DNA of 64,000 bases from Anabaena sp051781005. GTDB lineage: Bacteria > Cyanobacteriota > Cyanobacteriia > Cyanobacteriales > Nostocaceae. This document shows, in pieces, positions 35,755 through 44,126 of the stretch. The translations under genes were made by a program, and so were the position numbers. The number at the start of each line of letters is the position of its first letter. Position 1 is the first letter of the stretch. Under the pieces are notes generated by a model. It searched no databases. It was not told where the DNA came from and saw only the letters and a list, made by a program, of their open reading frames with translations. The stretch lies in assembly GCF_051781005.1 (NCBI RefSeq), contig NZ_JBPWOA010000002.1, forward strand, positions 62,001 through 126,000, given 5' to 3'.

Positions 35755-35973
35755 TTAGAGGAAGTAGTAGACCGTCCCAACCTGGGTCAAAAAAGACCGT
35801 TAAGTAGCAAGGGTCACTACAAAAATCTCCATGACAGAACTCGAACAGTCGCCTGGGGTAAAAACTATGAATAAAGACATAGATAATATAGCCCGTATCG
35901 TGCAAGGAAGAGTGAAATCAACGGGATGAATAAAAAAAGAGTAAAAGAATTAGTGGAAAGTTGAGAGTTAAAA
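35755..35973 (+). ncRNA. candidate IS110 bridge RNA in the transposase leader
   Basis: This non-coding leader of about 220 bases directly precedes an intact IS110-type recombinase. In the IS110 group the left-end leader encodes a structured bridge RNA of comparable size that pairs with target and donor DNA (established for IS621). Local stems are visible, for example GGTC-AAAAAA-GACC (35785-35798) and GGGTCACTAC against GTAGTAGACC (35811-35820 and 35765-35774). The exact ends, loops and guide residues cannot be fixed by eye. Confidence 0.45.
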
Positions 35974-36933
35974 ATGGAAAAAATCTCTCAGTGGATAGGT
36001 ATCGACGTAAGTAAAGCAACACTTGATGTTTATATCCGTCCAATAGGTAAAGCATTCAAAGTTGCTAACACGGAAATAGAAATAGCTAATCTAGTCAAGG
36101 AACTCCAATTATACACTTTAAATCTAATTGTATTGGAAGCAACAGGAGGACTAGAAACAGAACTAATAATCCAATTACAAGCCGCACTTTTACCAGTAGC
36201 ATTAATCAACCCTCGTCAAGGAAGAGATTTTGCTAAAGCCACAGGTAAGTTAGCAAAAACTGATGCAATTGATGCAGAGGTTTTGGCACATTTCGGTGAA
36301 GCAATGAAACCGCAAGTGTTAGCAATTGAAAGTGAAATGGCACGTCAATTAGGTGAATTAATTAGTCGCCGAAGACAATTAGTGGAGATGTCTACTGCTG
36401 AGAAAAACCGACGTGACCGCGCTCGTGGTAAAGCCTTGGCAGACATTGAAGCGCACATTGATTATCTGGAGCAACGTCTTCAACAACTTAATCAAGAAAT
36501 TGACGAATTGACTCAAAACAATCAACAATGGATTGATAAAGTCAATTTACTCAAAACTACTCCTGGGATTGGTCAAGTTATTTCTACCACTCTCGTTTCT
36601 GACTTACCAGAATTAGGTCAATTAACTGCCAAGCAAATCTCTCGCTTAGTTGGTGTTGCACCCATTAATCATGATAGCGGTCAGCACAAAGGCAAGCGCA
36701 TGATTAATGGTGGTCGCGCTCATGTTCGTGCCATTCTTTATATGGGTGCTGTTGTTGCCATGCGTCATAATCCTGTGATTAAATCTTTTTATCAGCGTCT
36801 TGTTGAACGTGGTAAACCCAAAAAATTGGCAATTACTGCTTGTGTTCATAAAATGTTAGTCATTTTAAATGCGATGATTCGAGATCATCTTCCTTGGTCT
36901 ATTAATCACGACTCACAACCAATTTCTGCATAA
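35974..36933 (+). CDS. IS110-family transposase (DEDD recombinase), apparently intact
   Basis: This 319-residue protein has the N-terminal RuvC-like DEDD domain with IGIDVSKATLDVYI (first Asp), VLEATGGLE (Glu) and KLAKTDAIDAEVLA (Asp pair), a coiled coil (about 140-180), and the C-terminal Transposase_20 domain with LLKTTPGIGQVISTTL, SRLVGVAPINHDSGQHKGKR (the conserved Ser is in HDSGQ) and ILYMGAVVAMRHNP. All parts are present, so it may be active. IS110 elements lack terminal inverted repeats and duplicate no target, so the ends are not visible; the right end is probably before 37070. The leader at 35755-35973 may encode its guide RNA. Confidence 0.93.
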   Translation: MEKISQWIGIDVSKATLDVYIRPIGKAFKVANTEIEIANLVKELQLYTLNLIVLEATGGLETELIIQLQAALLPVALINPRQGRDFAKATGKLAKTDAIDAEVLAHFGEAMKPQVLAIESEMARQLGELISRRRQLVEMSTAEKNRRDRARGKALADIEAHIDYLEQRLQQLNQEIDELTQNNQQWIDKVNLLKTTPGIGQVISTTLVSDLPELGQLTAKQISRLVGVAPINHDSGQHKGKRMINGGRAHVRAILYMGAVVAMRHNPVIKSFYQRLVERGKPKKLAITACVHKMLVILNAMIRDHLPWSINHDSQPISA

Positions 36934-37120
36934 AGTTTCACTATCGTTTTTATACCTCCAATCTTGTTTGGTAATTTATGGCAATCTATAATTTACCTGT
37001 TTTGTTCTGCTTTGTTTTTCTCCTCTATTTTCTGACTTTTTTCCTAGACTTTAAATTTTTCCTTTACGATGCCTGCGGCGAGCGAAGCTATCGCTTGACA
37101 ATCAAGACAGTCGCTACATT

Positions 37121-37864
37121 TTAAATTGTATCTGGATCAATATTTAATTCTCGCAATTTTGCGGCTAACCGTTCAGCTTTTCTAGATTCTTGTTCTGCTC
37201 TCTTAGCTTGTATTTCGGCTTTTCTAAATTCTTGTTCTGCTCTTTTAGCTTCTTTTTCTGCGCTTTCTTCTGGTGTAGATACTAGTTTTCCTTCTGGTGT
37301 GAAATACCGCAATAAACCGTCATGAATTCCTAAAGATAAACCTAGCTGTTGACTCCATAAATGTCCTTTTTCATTTGCTGCTAGAGGTTGATATTTTCCA
37401 TCCACTAAATGAAAACCTGCAAATTCTAATGTATAAGGATCAAACCAAAAATAATCCGGTGTACGAAAAGTATTTTGATAAAGTTCTTTTTTATATTCTT
37501 TATCTGTATTAGCTGTAGTTGGTGAAAGAATTTCTAAAATTACATTGGGATATTTACCGTCTTCTTCCCAAACAACCCAGCTTTTACGGGTTTTGCGTTC
37601 AGTTCCCAACACTACAAAAAAATCTGGACCTCGGAAATATTCTGATTTTTTCTGGTTAGGACTATAGTAAATAGTGAGATTTCCCGCAGCATAGAAATCA
37701 TTTCTGTCTTTCCACAACCATTCTAAACATTTGAAAAGTAGGATTATTTGTCGTAGATGCAGTTCTGTTTCCACTTGAGGTTCGTCACTATATAAATCAC
37801 CTGGAGGAAAAATTACATCTTGGGAGACATTTTGTTGAAATTCTAATTCTTGAGCAATGATCAT
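37121..37864 (-). CDS. Uma2-family (DUF820) putative nuclease
   Basis: This 247-residue protein shows the standard DUF820 core: GPDFFVVLG (catalytic Asp region), PNVILEILSPTTANTDKEYKKELYQNT (Glu and Lys of the PD-(D/E)XK-like site) and the PDYFWFDPYTLEFAGF strand. The C-terminus is a charged coiled coil of AEQEFRKAEIQAKRAEQE-type repeats, ending in ELNIDPDTI. It is a better-conserved member than the one at 8258-9058. Function in cells is unknown; the family is expanded in cyanobacteria and often near mobile DNA, as here beside the IS110 element. Confidence 0.9.
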   Translation of the reverse strand: MIIAQELEFQQNVSQDVIFPPGDLYSDEPQVETELHLRQIILLFKCLEWLWKDRNDFYAAGNLTIYYSPNQKKSEYFRGPDFFVVLGTERKTRKSWVVWEEDGKYPNVILEILSPTTANTDKEYKKELYQNTFRTPDYFWFDPYTLEFAGFHLVDGKYQPLAANEKGHLWSQQLGLSLGIHDGLLRYFTPEGKLVSTPEESAEKEAKRAEQEFRKAEIQAKRAEQESRKAERLAAKLRELNIDPDTI

Positions 37865-37949
37865 AAGATTGATATGGCATCAAGTAGTTATTTATTGATT
37901 ATAACATTTATTGTCTGATAGCGTAGGGTAGCCATATCAGACATTTTCA

Positions 37950-38300
37950 TTATTTTACTGACTCAAGCTGAGTAACCCGCTTGGCTAATTCATTAACTTG
38001 TTGCTTTACTTCAACCACTAAAATTGATAGTTTATCAAACATTTTATCCCGTTCTGACTGTGACAAACTTCGTCTAGAATTCGTAGGCTTTGAAGGAGTA
38101 AGAGTTGTTATAGAGGATGAAAATTGACGATTTTGACTGAGTGATAACTCAATTTGATTCAACCGTAGTTCTAACCGACGCAAGTCAGACTCTAAGTTAT
38201 TAACGCGAAAATCTACTTGTTGTGATGAAGCAGAATTTAATAAAATTCCACTCCAAATTATTATCACTAAAGTTCCAGCAAACAATAATTTTTTCAGCAT
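37950..38300 (-). CDS. small secreted coiled-coil protein
   Basis: This 116-residue protein has an N-terminal signal or anchor (MLKKLLFAGTLVIIIWSGILL) followed by two heptad-rich stretches, VNNLESDLRRLELRLNQIELSLSQ (about 33-57) and DKLSILVVEVKQQVNELAKRVTQLE (about 88-113), separated by a Ser/Thr-rich linker. It would form a periplasmic coiled-coil oligomer. I do not recognise a named family. It ends 26 bases upstream... in transcription it follows the CIA30 reductase gene by about 23 bases only if that gene were upstream; in fact the reductase (38324-39808) lies upstream on the same strand, so the two may be cotranscribed. Confidence 0.7.
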   Translation of the reverse strand: MLKKLLFAGTLVIIIWSGILLNSASSQQVDFRVNNLESDLRRLELRLNQIELSLSQNRQFSSSITTLTPSKPTNSRRSLSQSERDKMFDKLSILVVEVKQQVNELAKRVTQLESVK

Positions 38301-38323
38301 TTTATTGACTGATTCTTTAACAG

Positions 38324-39808
38324 TTATTTATCCGGTTTTAAGCTAGAAAATTGCTGCTTCCAGTTAATAGAGTTAGCATTATTTTCTCCCTGTTTTACCT
38401 CAAAAGTCAGATTACGCGCTTTTGGTTGTTGTAGAGATTGAATACAAATTTCAGCAACGTCATCACGGCTAATTTTACCTCTAATATTGTCACCTTGTTC
38501 AAAGATTAACTCTTTTCCTCCTGTGGCTTCTGTTAAAGCACAAGGTCTAATAATTGTGTAAGGAATTCCCGTCTCTCTTAAACTATCTTCACCTCTTAAT
38601 TTCCAAGTTAAAATCCCTCCTAATTGGTCATTTAATCTCACCGCTGGTGGTTCTTCATCTAAATTAATTCCTGGTCTTCCAGGACGAGTTACACCAGCAG
38701 AACTAATAAAAACAAATTGAGGTAAACTTTCACCACCAAAAGCTTTGATGGATTCTATTTCTAATGCAAAATTACCAGGATTAAATTTGGGATTTAAAGC
38801 TCCATCATATTCAAATTTGCTCAACATTAGTTGCAATGAACAAACTTTACTAGAATCAATTGGTGGACAATCTTTAACAGATTTTGCTCTAAATACAGGT
38901 GTTAAATCTGCAAAAGGAATGGTAATATCTATCCAGGTATTAGCTACAGTATCAAAAGCATAACTGTAACCTACTCCATCCCATGTTGATTCTGTTCTTA
39001 AAAATATTTTATATCGCTGTCCATCACCTTTAACGCGCAATTTTACACCTGTGTAACCTGATAAATCAATTGGTGGTGAAAAATTCTTTGTTCTCACAGA
39101 AGCAAATCCTCCAGAATTAGCGGTGGAAACATTGCCAGCAAATAAGGCTGTTTTTTCTAATATTTGAAAATTACTTGCACTTACTCCACCCATGACTACA
39201 TCATCTAGCGCACCCCAGATATTTTTTAATTCTTCTGATGGTTGAGTAAAATCAAATATCGCTTTTTCACCTGTGTTTGGTAGATATTTAGCTGCTGCTT
39301 CTACTAAATTTTTTACACCTTTAAACTCGACATTTTCAGGTGTATCACCAACAATTTCTGGTAGATAAAATTTTACACCTTGATTATATTTAGCTCTATC
39401 AGGAGTGTCTCCTTCTACTGGTTGGACACGCACTGCTGTACAACAAATAACAGCTTGAATATTATTCATAACTAAGCTGTTTAGGGTTTCGGGTTTGGTA
39501 ATATCCCCAGCTACTAAGTCAACATCATTACCGACAATTAAGCGCGCTTTTTCAATATCTCTGACTAAACAGCGGACTTTATAACCCTGTTTTAGCAATC
39601 TTTGTACTACTCGCTTACCAACTCCACCAGTTGCACCCGCTACTAGAATAACACCCATTTTGCTTCCTCCATTTGGTTGATTTTGATTGTTTTGAGGACG
39701 ACTTTGAAATAACTTTTCTACCCAGTTGAGGACAGGAAATACCTCAAAGTAGGTGAGGGTTTTGATGAATCTGCATAAGTCCCATTGAGAACGATTTTTT
39801 TCAGTCAC
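38324..39808 (-). CDS. NAD(P)-binding (SDR/NmrA-like) protein with CIA30 domain
   Basis: This protein of about 494 residues starts at a GTG (39808); the longer frame starts at a TTG and is less likely. The N-terminal atypical SDR domain has VILVAGATGGVGKRVVQRLL (dinucleotide-binding GxxGxxG). A CIA30-like jelly-roll (roughly 180-360, DFTQPSEELKNIWGALDDVVMGGVS..., GVKLRVKGDGQRYKIFLRT) is inserted in the middle, and the SDR fold resumes with FVFISSAGVTRPGRPG and PYTIIRPCALTEATGG. CIA30 is the mitochondrial complex I assembly factor; in cyanobacteria and plants related fusions are linked to membrane complexes, so an assembly or quality-control role is possible but inferred. Confidence 0.85.
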   Translation of the reverse strand: MTEKNRSQWDLCRFIKTLTYFEVFPVLNWVEKLFQSRPQNNQNQPNGGSKMGVILVAGATGGVGKRVVQRLLKQGYKVRCLVRDIEKARLIVGNDVDLVAGDITKPETLNSLVMNNIQAVICCTAVRVQPVEGDTPDRAKYNQGVKFYLPEIVGDTPENVEFKGVKNLVEAAAKYLPNTGEKAIFDFTQPSEELKNIWGALDDVVMGGVSASNFQILEKTALFAGNVSTANSGGFASVRTKNFSPPIDLSGYTGVKLRVKGDGQRYKIFLRTESTWDGVGYSYAFDTVANTWIDITIPFADLTPVFRAKSVKDCPPIDSSKVCSLQLMLSKFEYDGALNPKFNPGNFALEIESIKAFGGESLPQFVFISSAGVTRPGRPGINLDEEPPAVRLNDQLGGILTWKLRGEDSLRETGIPYTIIRPCALTEATGGKELIFEQGDNIRGKISRDDVAEICIQSLQQPKARNLTFEVKQGENNANSINWKQQFSSLKPDK

Positions 39809-40042
39809 AATTATTTTCGCTACTCTACTGTACTTTAATTGTATCAATTTTAAGTTTTACATTTACATCAATTATAAATTTTTTGGAACTAAGCGCAGAG
39901 GCGCAGAGAAGCCAGTGCGTTGGGCGGGTTTTCCAACTTGTAGCAACTGGCGCGACACAGAGGTAATTAAGGAAATTTATGATAAATTATTTATGATTAG
40001 CATGGAAGATAAGTATCGGATTTTCTATTATAATCAGGTAGA

Positions 40043-40561
40043 ATGAGTGCAATTTTGTTTATGAGCCAATTTGAAAAAGTTCAAGCTGAATATGAGAAAT
40101 TTCCTCAAGGATTTTCCAGCATCATTATGAGTACAGTCAATGAAAAGGGTATTCCTAATGCAAGTTATACTCCTTTTGTAATTGATGAATCTAAAAATAT
40201 CTACATTTATGTGAGTGGGTTAGCTAGTCATACTACTAATATTCATGCTCATCCTCATGTTGGTATTTTATTTATTGAAGATGAATCTAAGACTCCTAAT
40301 ATTTTTGCTCGTCGTCGTTTGAGTTTTGACTGTACGGCGACTTTAATTACAAGGGAAACTGAAAAATGGAATCAAATTGTTGAACAATTTCAAGACCGTT
40401 TTGGGGAAATTATTGAAATGTTACGCAGTTTGCCAGATTTTAGAATTTTTCAACTTACTCCAACGGAGGGACGTTTTGTAATTGGGTTTGGTGCAGCTTA
40501 CAATATTAATGGTGATAATCTCAATCAACTTGTACAAATTACTAAAGATAATATTTCCTAA
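40043..40561 (+). CDS. HugZ-like pyridoxamine 5'-phosphate oxidase family protein
   Basis: This 172-residue protein has the split-barrel flavin/heme fold: FSSIIMSTVNEKGIPNASYTPFV (about 24-46), YIYVSGLASHTTNI (about 54-67), VGILFIEDES (about 73-82) and GRFVIGFGAAYNI near the C-terminus. These match the HugZ/HutZ group, which binds and degrades heme. A second in-frame ATG at 40061 (MSQFEKVQ) could be the start. It is followed 13 bases later by an alpha/beta hydrolase gene, so they likely form an operon. Heme oxygenase activity is an inference; a conserved C-terminal His is not evident. Confidence 0.75.
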   Translation: MSAILFMSQFEKVQAEYEKFPQGFSSIIMSTVNEKGIPNASYTPFVIDESKNIYIYVSGLASHTTNIHAHPHVGILFIEDESKTPNIFARRRLSFDCTATLITRETEKWNQIVEQFQDRFGEIIEMLRSLPDFRIFQLTPTEGRFVIGFGAAYNINGDNLNQLVQITKDNIS

Positions 40562-40574
40562 TTCCTAATTATAT

Positions 40575-41459
40575 ATGCTGAAATTTCAACCCCCTGGTTT
40601 TGGTCATAAGGTTATTAATACATTCTTGGGTTCAATGGTATATTATACCCAAATTAGTGAACCTTGGGATATTTCTAAAATTGAAGAATTACCACCTTTA
40701 TTATTTTTACACAATTTTGGTGGTGGTGCTTCTAGTTATGAATGGTCTAAAGTCTATCCAGCTTTTGCAAATCAATACCGTATTTTAGCACCAGATTTAA
40801 TTGGTTGGGGAGAATCTGATCATCCTGTAAGAGATTATCAAATTCAAGATTATTTGGCGACTATTAGTGAGTTTATTAATCAAACTTGTAATCAACCTGT
40901 GACTGTGGTTGCGTCTTCTTTAACTGCTGCATTTACTATTCGTTTGGCTATTGCTGAACCTGATTTATTTAAAGATTTGTTTTTAGTTTCTCCTTCTGGA
41001 TTTGATGATTTTGGACAAGGTGCGGGACGAAGATTACCACTTTCGGTGATTAATATGCCTTTTTTGGATAATCTAATTTATGGTTTGGGTGCGGAGAATG
41101 AAGTTGCAGTTAGTAATTTTTTAAGAAGTTTTTTGTTTGCTAAACCAGAACTTCTTACTCAAGAAATGGTAGAGGCTTATTTGACATCTGCACAAAAGTC
41201 AAATGCAAAGTTTTCGGCTTTGGCATTTTTACGAGGTGATCTTTATTTTGATTTGAGTTTATATATTCAGCAATTGAAAATTCCTACTGTGTTTTTCTGG
41301 GGTGAGGAGGCACAATTTACTAATATCGAATTAGGACGGAGGTTAGCCAGTTTAAATAAAAATGTGATTAGAGATTTTCAAGAAATTGCAAATACTGGTA
41401 TATTACCACATCTAGAAACACCAGAAGTTGTGATTGGTTTATTATACAAATATCTTTAA
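40575..41459 (+). CDS. alpha/beta hydrolase
   Basis: This 294-residue protein has the alpha/beta hydrolase layout: oxyanion motif LHNFGGGASSYEW (about 44-56), APDLIGWGESDHP (about 73-85), the nucleophile elbow VVASSLTAAF (around 112-121, Ser inside A-S-S-L-T rather than the classic G-x-S-x-G), and a catalytic His near ILPHLETPEVV (about 276-286). Similar cyanobacterial and plastid proteins act in chlorophyll or lipid ester metabolism, but the substrate cannot be read from the sequence. It is the second gene of a likely operon with the HugZ-like gene. Confidence 0.85.
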   Translation: MLKFQPPGFGHKVINTFLGSMVYYTQISEPWDISKIEELPPLLFLHNFGGGASSYEWSKVYPAFANQYRILAPDLIGWGESDHPVRDYQIQDYLATISEFINQTCNQPVTVVASSLTAAFTIRLAIAEPDLFKDLFLVSPSGFDDFGQGAGRRLPLSVINMPFLDNLIYGLGAENEVAVSNFLRSFLFAKPELLTQEMVEAYLTSAQKSNAKFSALAFLRGDLYFDLSLYIQQLKIPTVFFWGEEAQFTNIELGRRLASLNKNVIRDFQEIANTGILPHLETPEVVIGLLYKYL

Positions 41460-41545
41460 TTCTCGACTATACCAAGAGGTTATTTACAAAATCAATCTTC
41501 AGGTGTGGTTGACTTCTATTTGTGGTTTAATATATCTGTAAAAAA

Positions 41546-41608
41546 GGTGGGTTACGGTGCATATATCTAGACTCTAAAATTATGGTTTTTCTTAGCACCT
41601 AACCCACC
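41546..41608. terminator. large dispersed hairpin between hydrolase and GFA genes
   Basis: GGTGGGTTACGGTGC (41546-41560) is mirrored by GCACC-TAACCCACC (41595-41608), around a 34-base loop. This is one of the common GGTGGGTTA repeats and may end the upstream operon. Confidence 0.5.
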
Positions 41609-41633
41609 CTACAACTAGTTTAGGTAATTCAAA

Positions 41634-42029
41634 ATGATAACAAATATTAATAAAGCTGTTACTTATGAAGGTGGATGTCACTGTGGTGCGGTGCGCTTTC
41701 GGGTGATGGTTAATAAATATAAAGTTGATGATTGTAATTGTTCAATTTGTAGAAAAAAAGGATTTTTACATTTAATTGTTCCTAAAGATAAGTTTACTTT
41801 GCTGCAAGGGGAGGATGTTTTAACGAGTTATCAATTTAATACGGGAGTTGCAAAACATAAATTTTGTAATATTTGTGGAATTCATTCTTTTTATATTCCC
41901 CGTAGTCATCCTGATTGTATTGATGTGAATGTCAGGTGTTTAGATGGAGATGTGATTGGTGATTTTGAAGTTGTACCTTTTGATGGTGCCAATTGGGAGG
42001 ATAATATTCATAAGTTGATTGAAAGCTAG
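41634..42029 (+). CDS. GFA-family zinc-binding protein
   Basis: This 131-residue protein has the Gfa/CENP-V fold. The zinc ligands are visible as GGCHCGAVRF (C-x-C), CNCSICRKKG (C-x-C-x2-C) and KFCNICGIHSFY (C-x2-C). Family members were named for glutathione-dependent formaldehyde activation, but most are of unknown substrate. It is monocistronic, preceded by one hairpin and followed by another. Confidence 0.9.
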   Translation: MITNINKAVTYEGGCHCGAVRFRVMVNKYKVDDCNCSICRKKGFLHLIVPKDKFTLLQGEDVLTSYQFNTGVAKHKFCNICGIHSFYIPRSHPDCIDVNVRCLDGDVIGDFEVVPFDGANWEDNIHKLIES

Positions 42030-42073
42030 AACTTACGTTTTTTTTGTTTTTGGTTGGATGTAATATAGTTGAG

Positions 42074-42095
42074 AGGGCGGGGTCTCCCCGCCCCT
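42074..42095. terminator. strong GC hairpin between convergent genes
   Basis: GGGCGGGG and CCCCGCCC enclose a TCT loop (8-bp stem), between the GFA gene and the oppositely oriented DUF3386 gene. It is also a known type of dispersed repeat. It is symmetric and may terminate both genes. Confidence 0.65.
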
Positions 42096-42167
42096 ACAGA
42101 TGATTCTGCTGATATAAATAAATTACCAACAGACTCTATTGATTTAGATTAGTTGCTATTCCCAAAT

Positions 42168-42812
42168 CTAGCCTAACAACTCTATGTTAGAGAAGATAAA
42201 TTCTTGAACTGAAAGATTACCTTCTGTTTCAGTGCGAATTTCTCGACGATTTAAAATGGAATACTCACCAACTTTTTCATATTCGTCAGTGAAGAAACTT
42301 CTTCCACCTTTTTGTGCGCCGGTTTGGGGGTCATGATATACAGAGTCATAGGTGTGAGACAGATAACCTGCACCTGTATCATGACTGCTGAAAGTGTCAA
42401 TTGTCACGTAAGTGCCATGAATTAAACGATGAACGTGGCAAACTTCATTATTACGAATTTTGTATTTGTCACCTTCGGCTTTACCACCCATTAAAATTTC
42501 TATTGCACCGGTTTCGTCAGTTTTACCATAGCTAAAGGTATTTGCGCCGTGGGTATCTGCAAAGGCACGACGAACACGGTGAACAGCGATTTCCCAAGCT
42601 TGTCCGTGAATTGCTTTTTTTGCGGCTTCGTCTTCTACGTCTAAAACTTCTGCTTTGAGATTAGCGTCAATTTTAACTTTTCCAGTTAATACTTGTCCGT
42701 CATACTTATAAGTGATATCTGCGGTATAACCAGGGAAATTTTGATCCCAGGTGTAGCGGTTTTCATAAGCAGCCTGGAAAAATTCTTGGGCTGAAATTTG
42801 AGTAACTGTCAT
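42168..42812 (-). CDS. DUF3386 family protein (cyanobacterial)
   Basis: This 214-residue soluble protein fits DUF3386 in length and motifs: AQEFFQAAYENRYTWDQNFPGY at the N-terminus, KYDGQVLTGKVKI, and YLSHTYDSVYHDPQTGAQKGG in the second half. The family is confined largely to cyanobacteria and plants' algal relatives and has no known function. It is divergent from the GAF-LuxR gene, with 80 bases between, so the two may share a control region. Confidence 0.85.
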   Translation of the reverse strand: MTVTQISAQEFFQAAYENRYTWDQNFPGYTADITYKYDGQVLTGKVKIDANLKAEVLDVEDEAAKKAIHGQAWEIAVHRVRRAFADTHGANTFSYGKTDETGAIEILMGGKAEGDKYKIRNNEVCHVHRLIHGTYVTIDTFSSHDTGAGYLSHTYDSVYHDPQTGAQKGGRSFFTDEYEKVGEYSILNRREIRTETEGNLSVQEFIFSNIELLG

Positions 42813-42892
42813 GTGTTTATTGGTGATTAATAGAGTTTTATGGCTGTTGGTATTAGCATAGAGGTAATTATCGAGGTTCGTATAGTCCCCAA

Positions 42893-43573
42893 GTGGGTAC
42901 TCTTATGGCTAAAACTCTCCATGCCATTTTTCAAGCGATCGCTAATATCCAGAATGAGCAAGAATTAAAATTAGCTCTCATGGATGCTATTGGCGACCAT
43001 TTTGGCGTGCAACATTGGGGTATTTATTTCTTAGATGACTATTCTACAACCGACATAGACCTGCCAGAAATGCCCGCAGCCTGTTTAGAAAGCAATCCCG
43101 TAGGGCGTTATGTGGTGGAACGTCACGCCCCAGCCCATGAGCAATTAATCTTGTCTCCTGGGGATTGGAAGCGTTTTTGCTCACGTCATGATCATGTGAT
43201 GACTGGGCCTATAGTTTGTGATGGTCGTTTGGTGGGGACGTTAAATTTTGCCCGTGACGAAGGAAGTCCGCCTTTTAATGGTAGTGATTTAGCTGATTTA
43301 AGTGCTGTTTGTATTCATTTATCCACTAAACTGGCTACCCTACGGGCGAAACCAAAACCATTATTGTCTGCTGTCAGTTGTCCCTTGACAGCCAGGGAGT
43401 TAGAAATTGCGGAATTAGTTGCTCAAGGTTTAACCAATGGTGAAATTGCGGCTAAACTTTGGATTACCCAAAATTCTGTTAAACAAGCTTTGAAAAGAAT
43501 GTTCCGCAAACTTGGGGTATCAGCGCGGGCAGAAATGGTGGCAAAATTGCAAGATAGACTGGTTTCACCTTAA
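42893..43573 (+). CDS. GAF-domain LuxR-type transcriptional regulator
   Basis: This 226-residue regulator combines an N-terminal GAF-like sensor (ELKLALMDAIGDHFGVQHWGIYFLDD to about residue 155) with a C-terminal LuxR/NarL helix-turn-helix (LTARELEIAELVAQGLTNGEIAAKLWITQNSVKQALKRMFRKLGVSARAEMV). It lacks a receiver domain, so it would respond to a ligand or redox signal rather than phosphorylation. CRH-type Cys/His residues in the GAF part (RFCSRHDHV) could bind a cofactor. An in-frame ATG at 42905 (MAKTLH) is a possible start. The divergent DUF3386 gene is a candidate target. Confidence 0.9.
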   Translation: MGTLMAKTLHAIFQAIANIQNEQELKLALMDAIGDHFGVQHWGIYFLDDYSTTDIDLPEMPAACLESNPVGRYVVERHAPAHEQLILSPGDWKRFCSRHDHVMTGPIVCDGRLVGTLNFARDEGSPPFNGSDLADLSAVCIHLSTKLATLRAKPKPLLSAVSCPLTARELEIAELVAQGLTNGEIAAKLWITQNSVKQALKRMFRKLGVSARAEMVAKLQDRLVSP

Positions 43574-43735
43574 CCTCCTAATTCCTCCCACCACCAGCCA
43601 TTTCCCTTCTTTGGGAATGCTATACGGTAAACGCAGCGACGATGCCCGTAGGACTTTACGGAACACTCTGCAAACGGTTATGGTGGGGGTCTCCTGGGAG
43701 GTTAAGATAAAATTGTTGATTAAGGATTACAGATA
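43574..43735. repeat. interspersed repeat between LuxR-type and small protein genes
   Basis: GGGAATGCTATACGGTAAACGCAGCGACGATGCCCG...GGTTATGGTGGGGGTCTCCTGGGAG contains short inverted elements (CCTCCTAATTCCTCCCACC against GGTGGGGGTCTCCTGGGAGG). No gene is seen. Confidence 0.55.
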
Positions 43736-44080
43736 ATGCAAGTTCTAAAAAGATCCATTAAACCAGAAACTTATATATGTTTTCTCCACATTTATCCAAC
43801 TACTTGGGGGACTGCGGGTGATATTTGTTTAGTTCGTGAATCTGTAGCTAATTCCAGTGCATCAAAATTTGTAGGTCACAAGATGCGACTAGCCCTGCCA
43901 AAAGGGTTGGAACGCGATTCTTTGGTAGGTGTGCCAGTGATCAAAGTTGCAGGTCATGTGGGTGAAGGACATCCTAAAGATAAGCAGTCTGAATGGGAAG
44001 CTTATGTAGGTGTAGATAGAGAACTTGCGATCGCAGCTATGAAACCTTGGGGCTTTAAATTAATTGAACCCACAAATTAA
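43736..44080 (+). CDS. conserved small protein of unknown function (cyanobacterial)
   Basis: This 114-residue soluble protein starts at ATG 43736. It reads YICFLHIYPTTWGTAGDICLVRES, then a basic middle (HKMRLALPKGLERDSLVGVPVIKVAGHVGEGHPKDK) and ends with WEAYVGVDRELAIAAMKPWGFKLIEP. The composition is that of a folded protein and I believe it is conserved among cyanobacteria, but I cannot name the family. It may be cotranscribed with the LuxR-type gene 160 bases upstream. A terminator overlaps its stop codon. Confidence 0.75.
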   Translation: MQVLKRSIKPETYICFLHIYPTTWGTAGDICLVRESVANSSASKFVGHKMRLALPKGLERDSLVGVPVIKVAGHVGEGHPKDKQSEWEAYVGVDRELAIAAMKPWGFKLIEPTN

Positions 44081-44107
44081 CCCCTCTTGATGAAAAAGAG
44101 GGGTTTT
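44079..44107. terminator. terminator overlapping a stop codon
   Basis: AACCCCTCTT (44079-44088) pairs with AAGAGGGGTT (44096-44105) with a seven-base loop, followed by TT. It includes the last two bases of the TAA stop of the gene at 43736 and lies in front of the convergent R3H ATPase gene. Confidence 0.75.
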
Positions 44108-44126
44108 GTCAAGGTTTTGAACAGGG

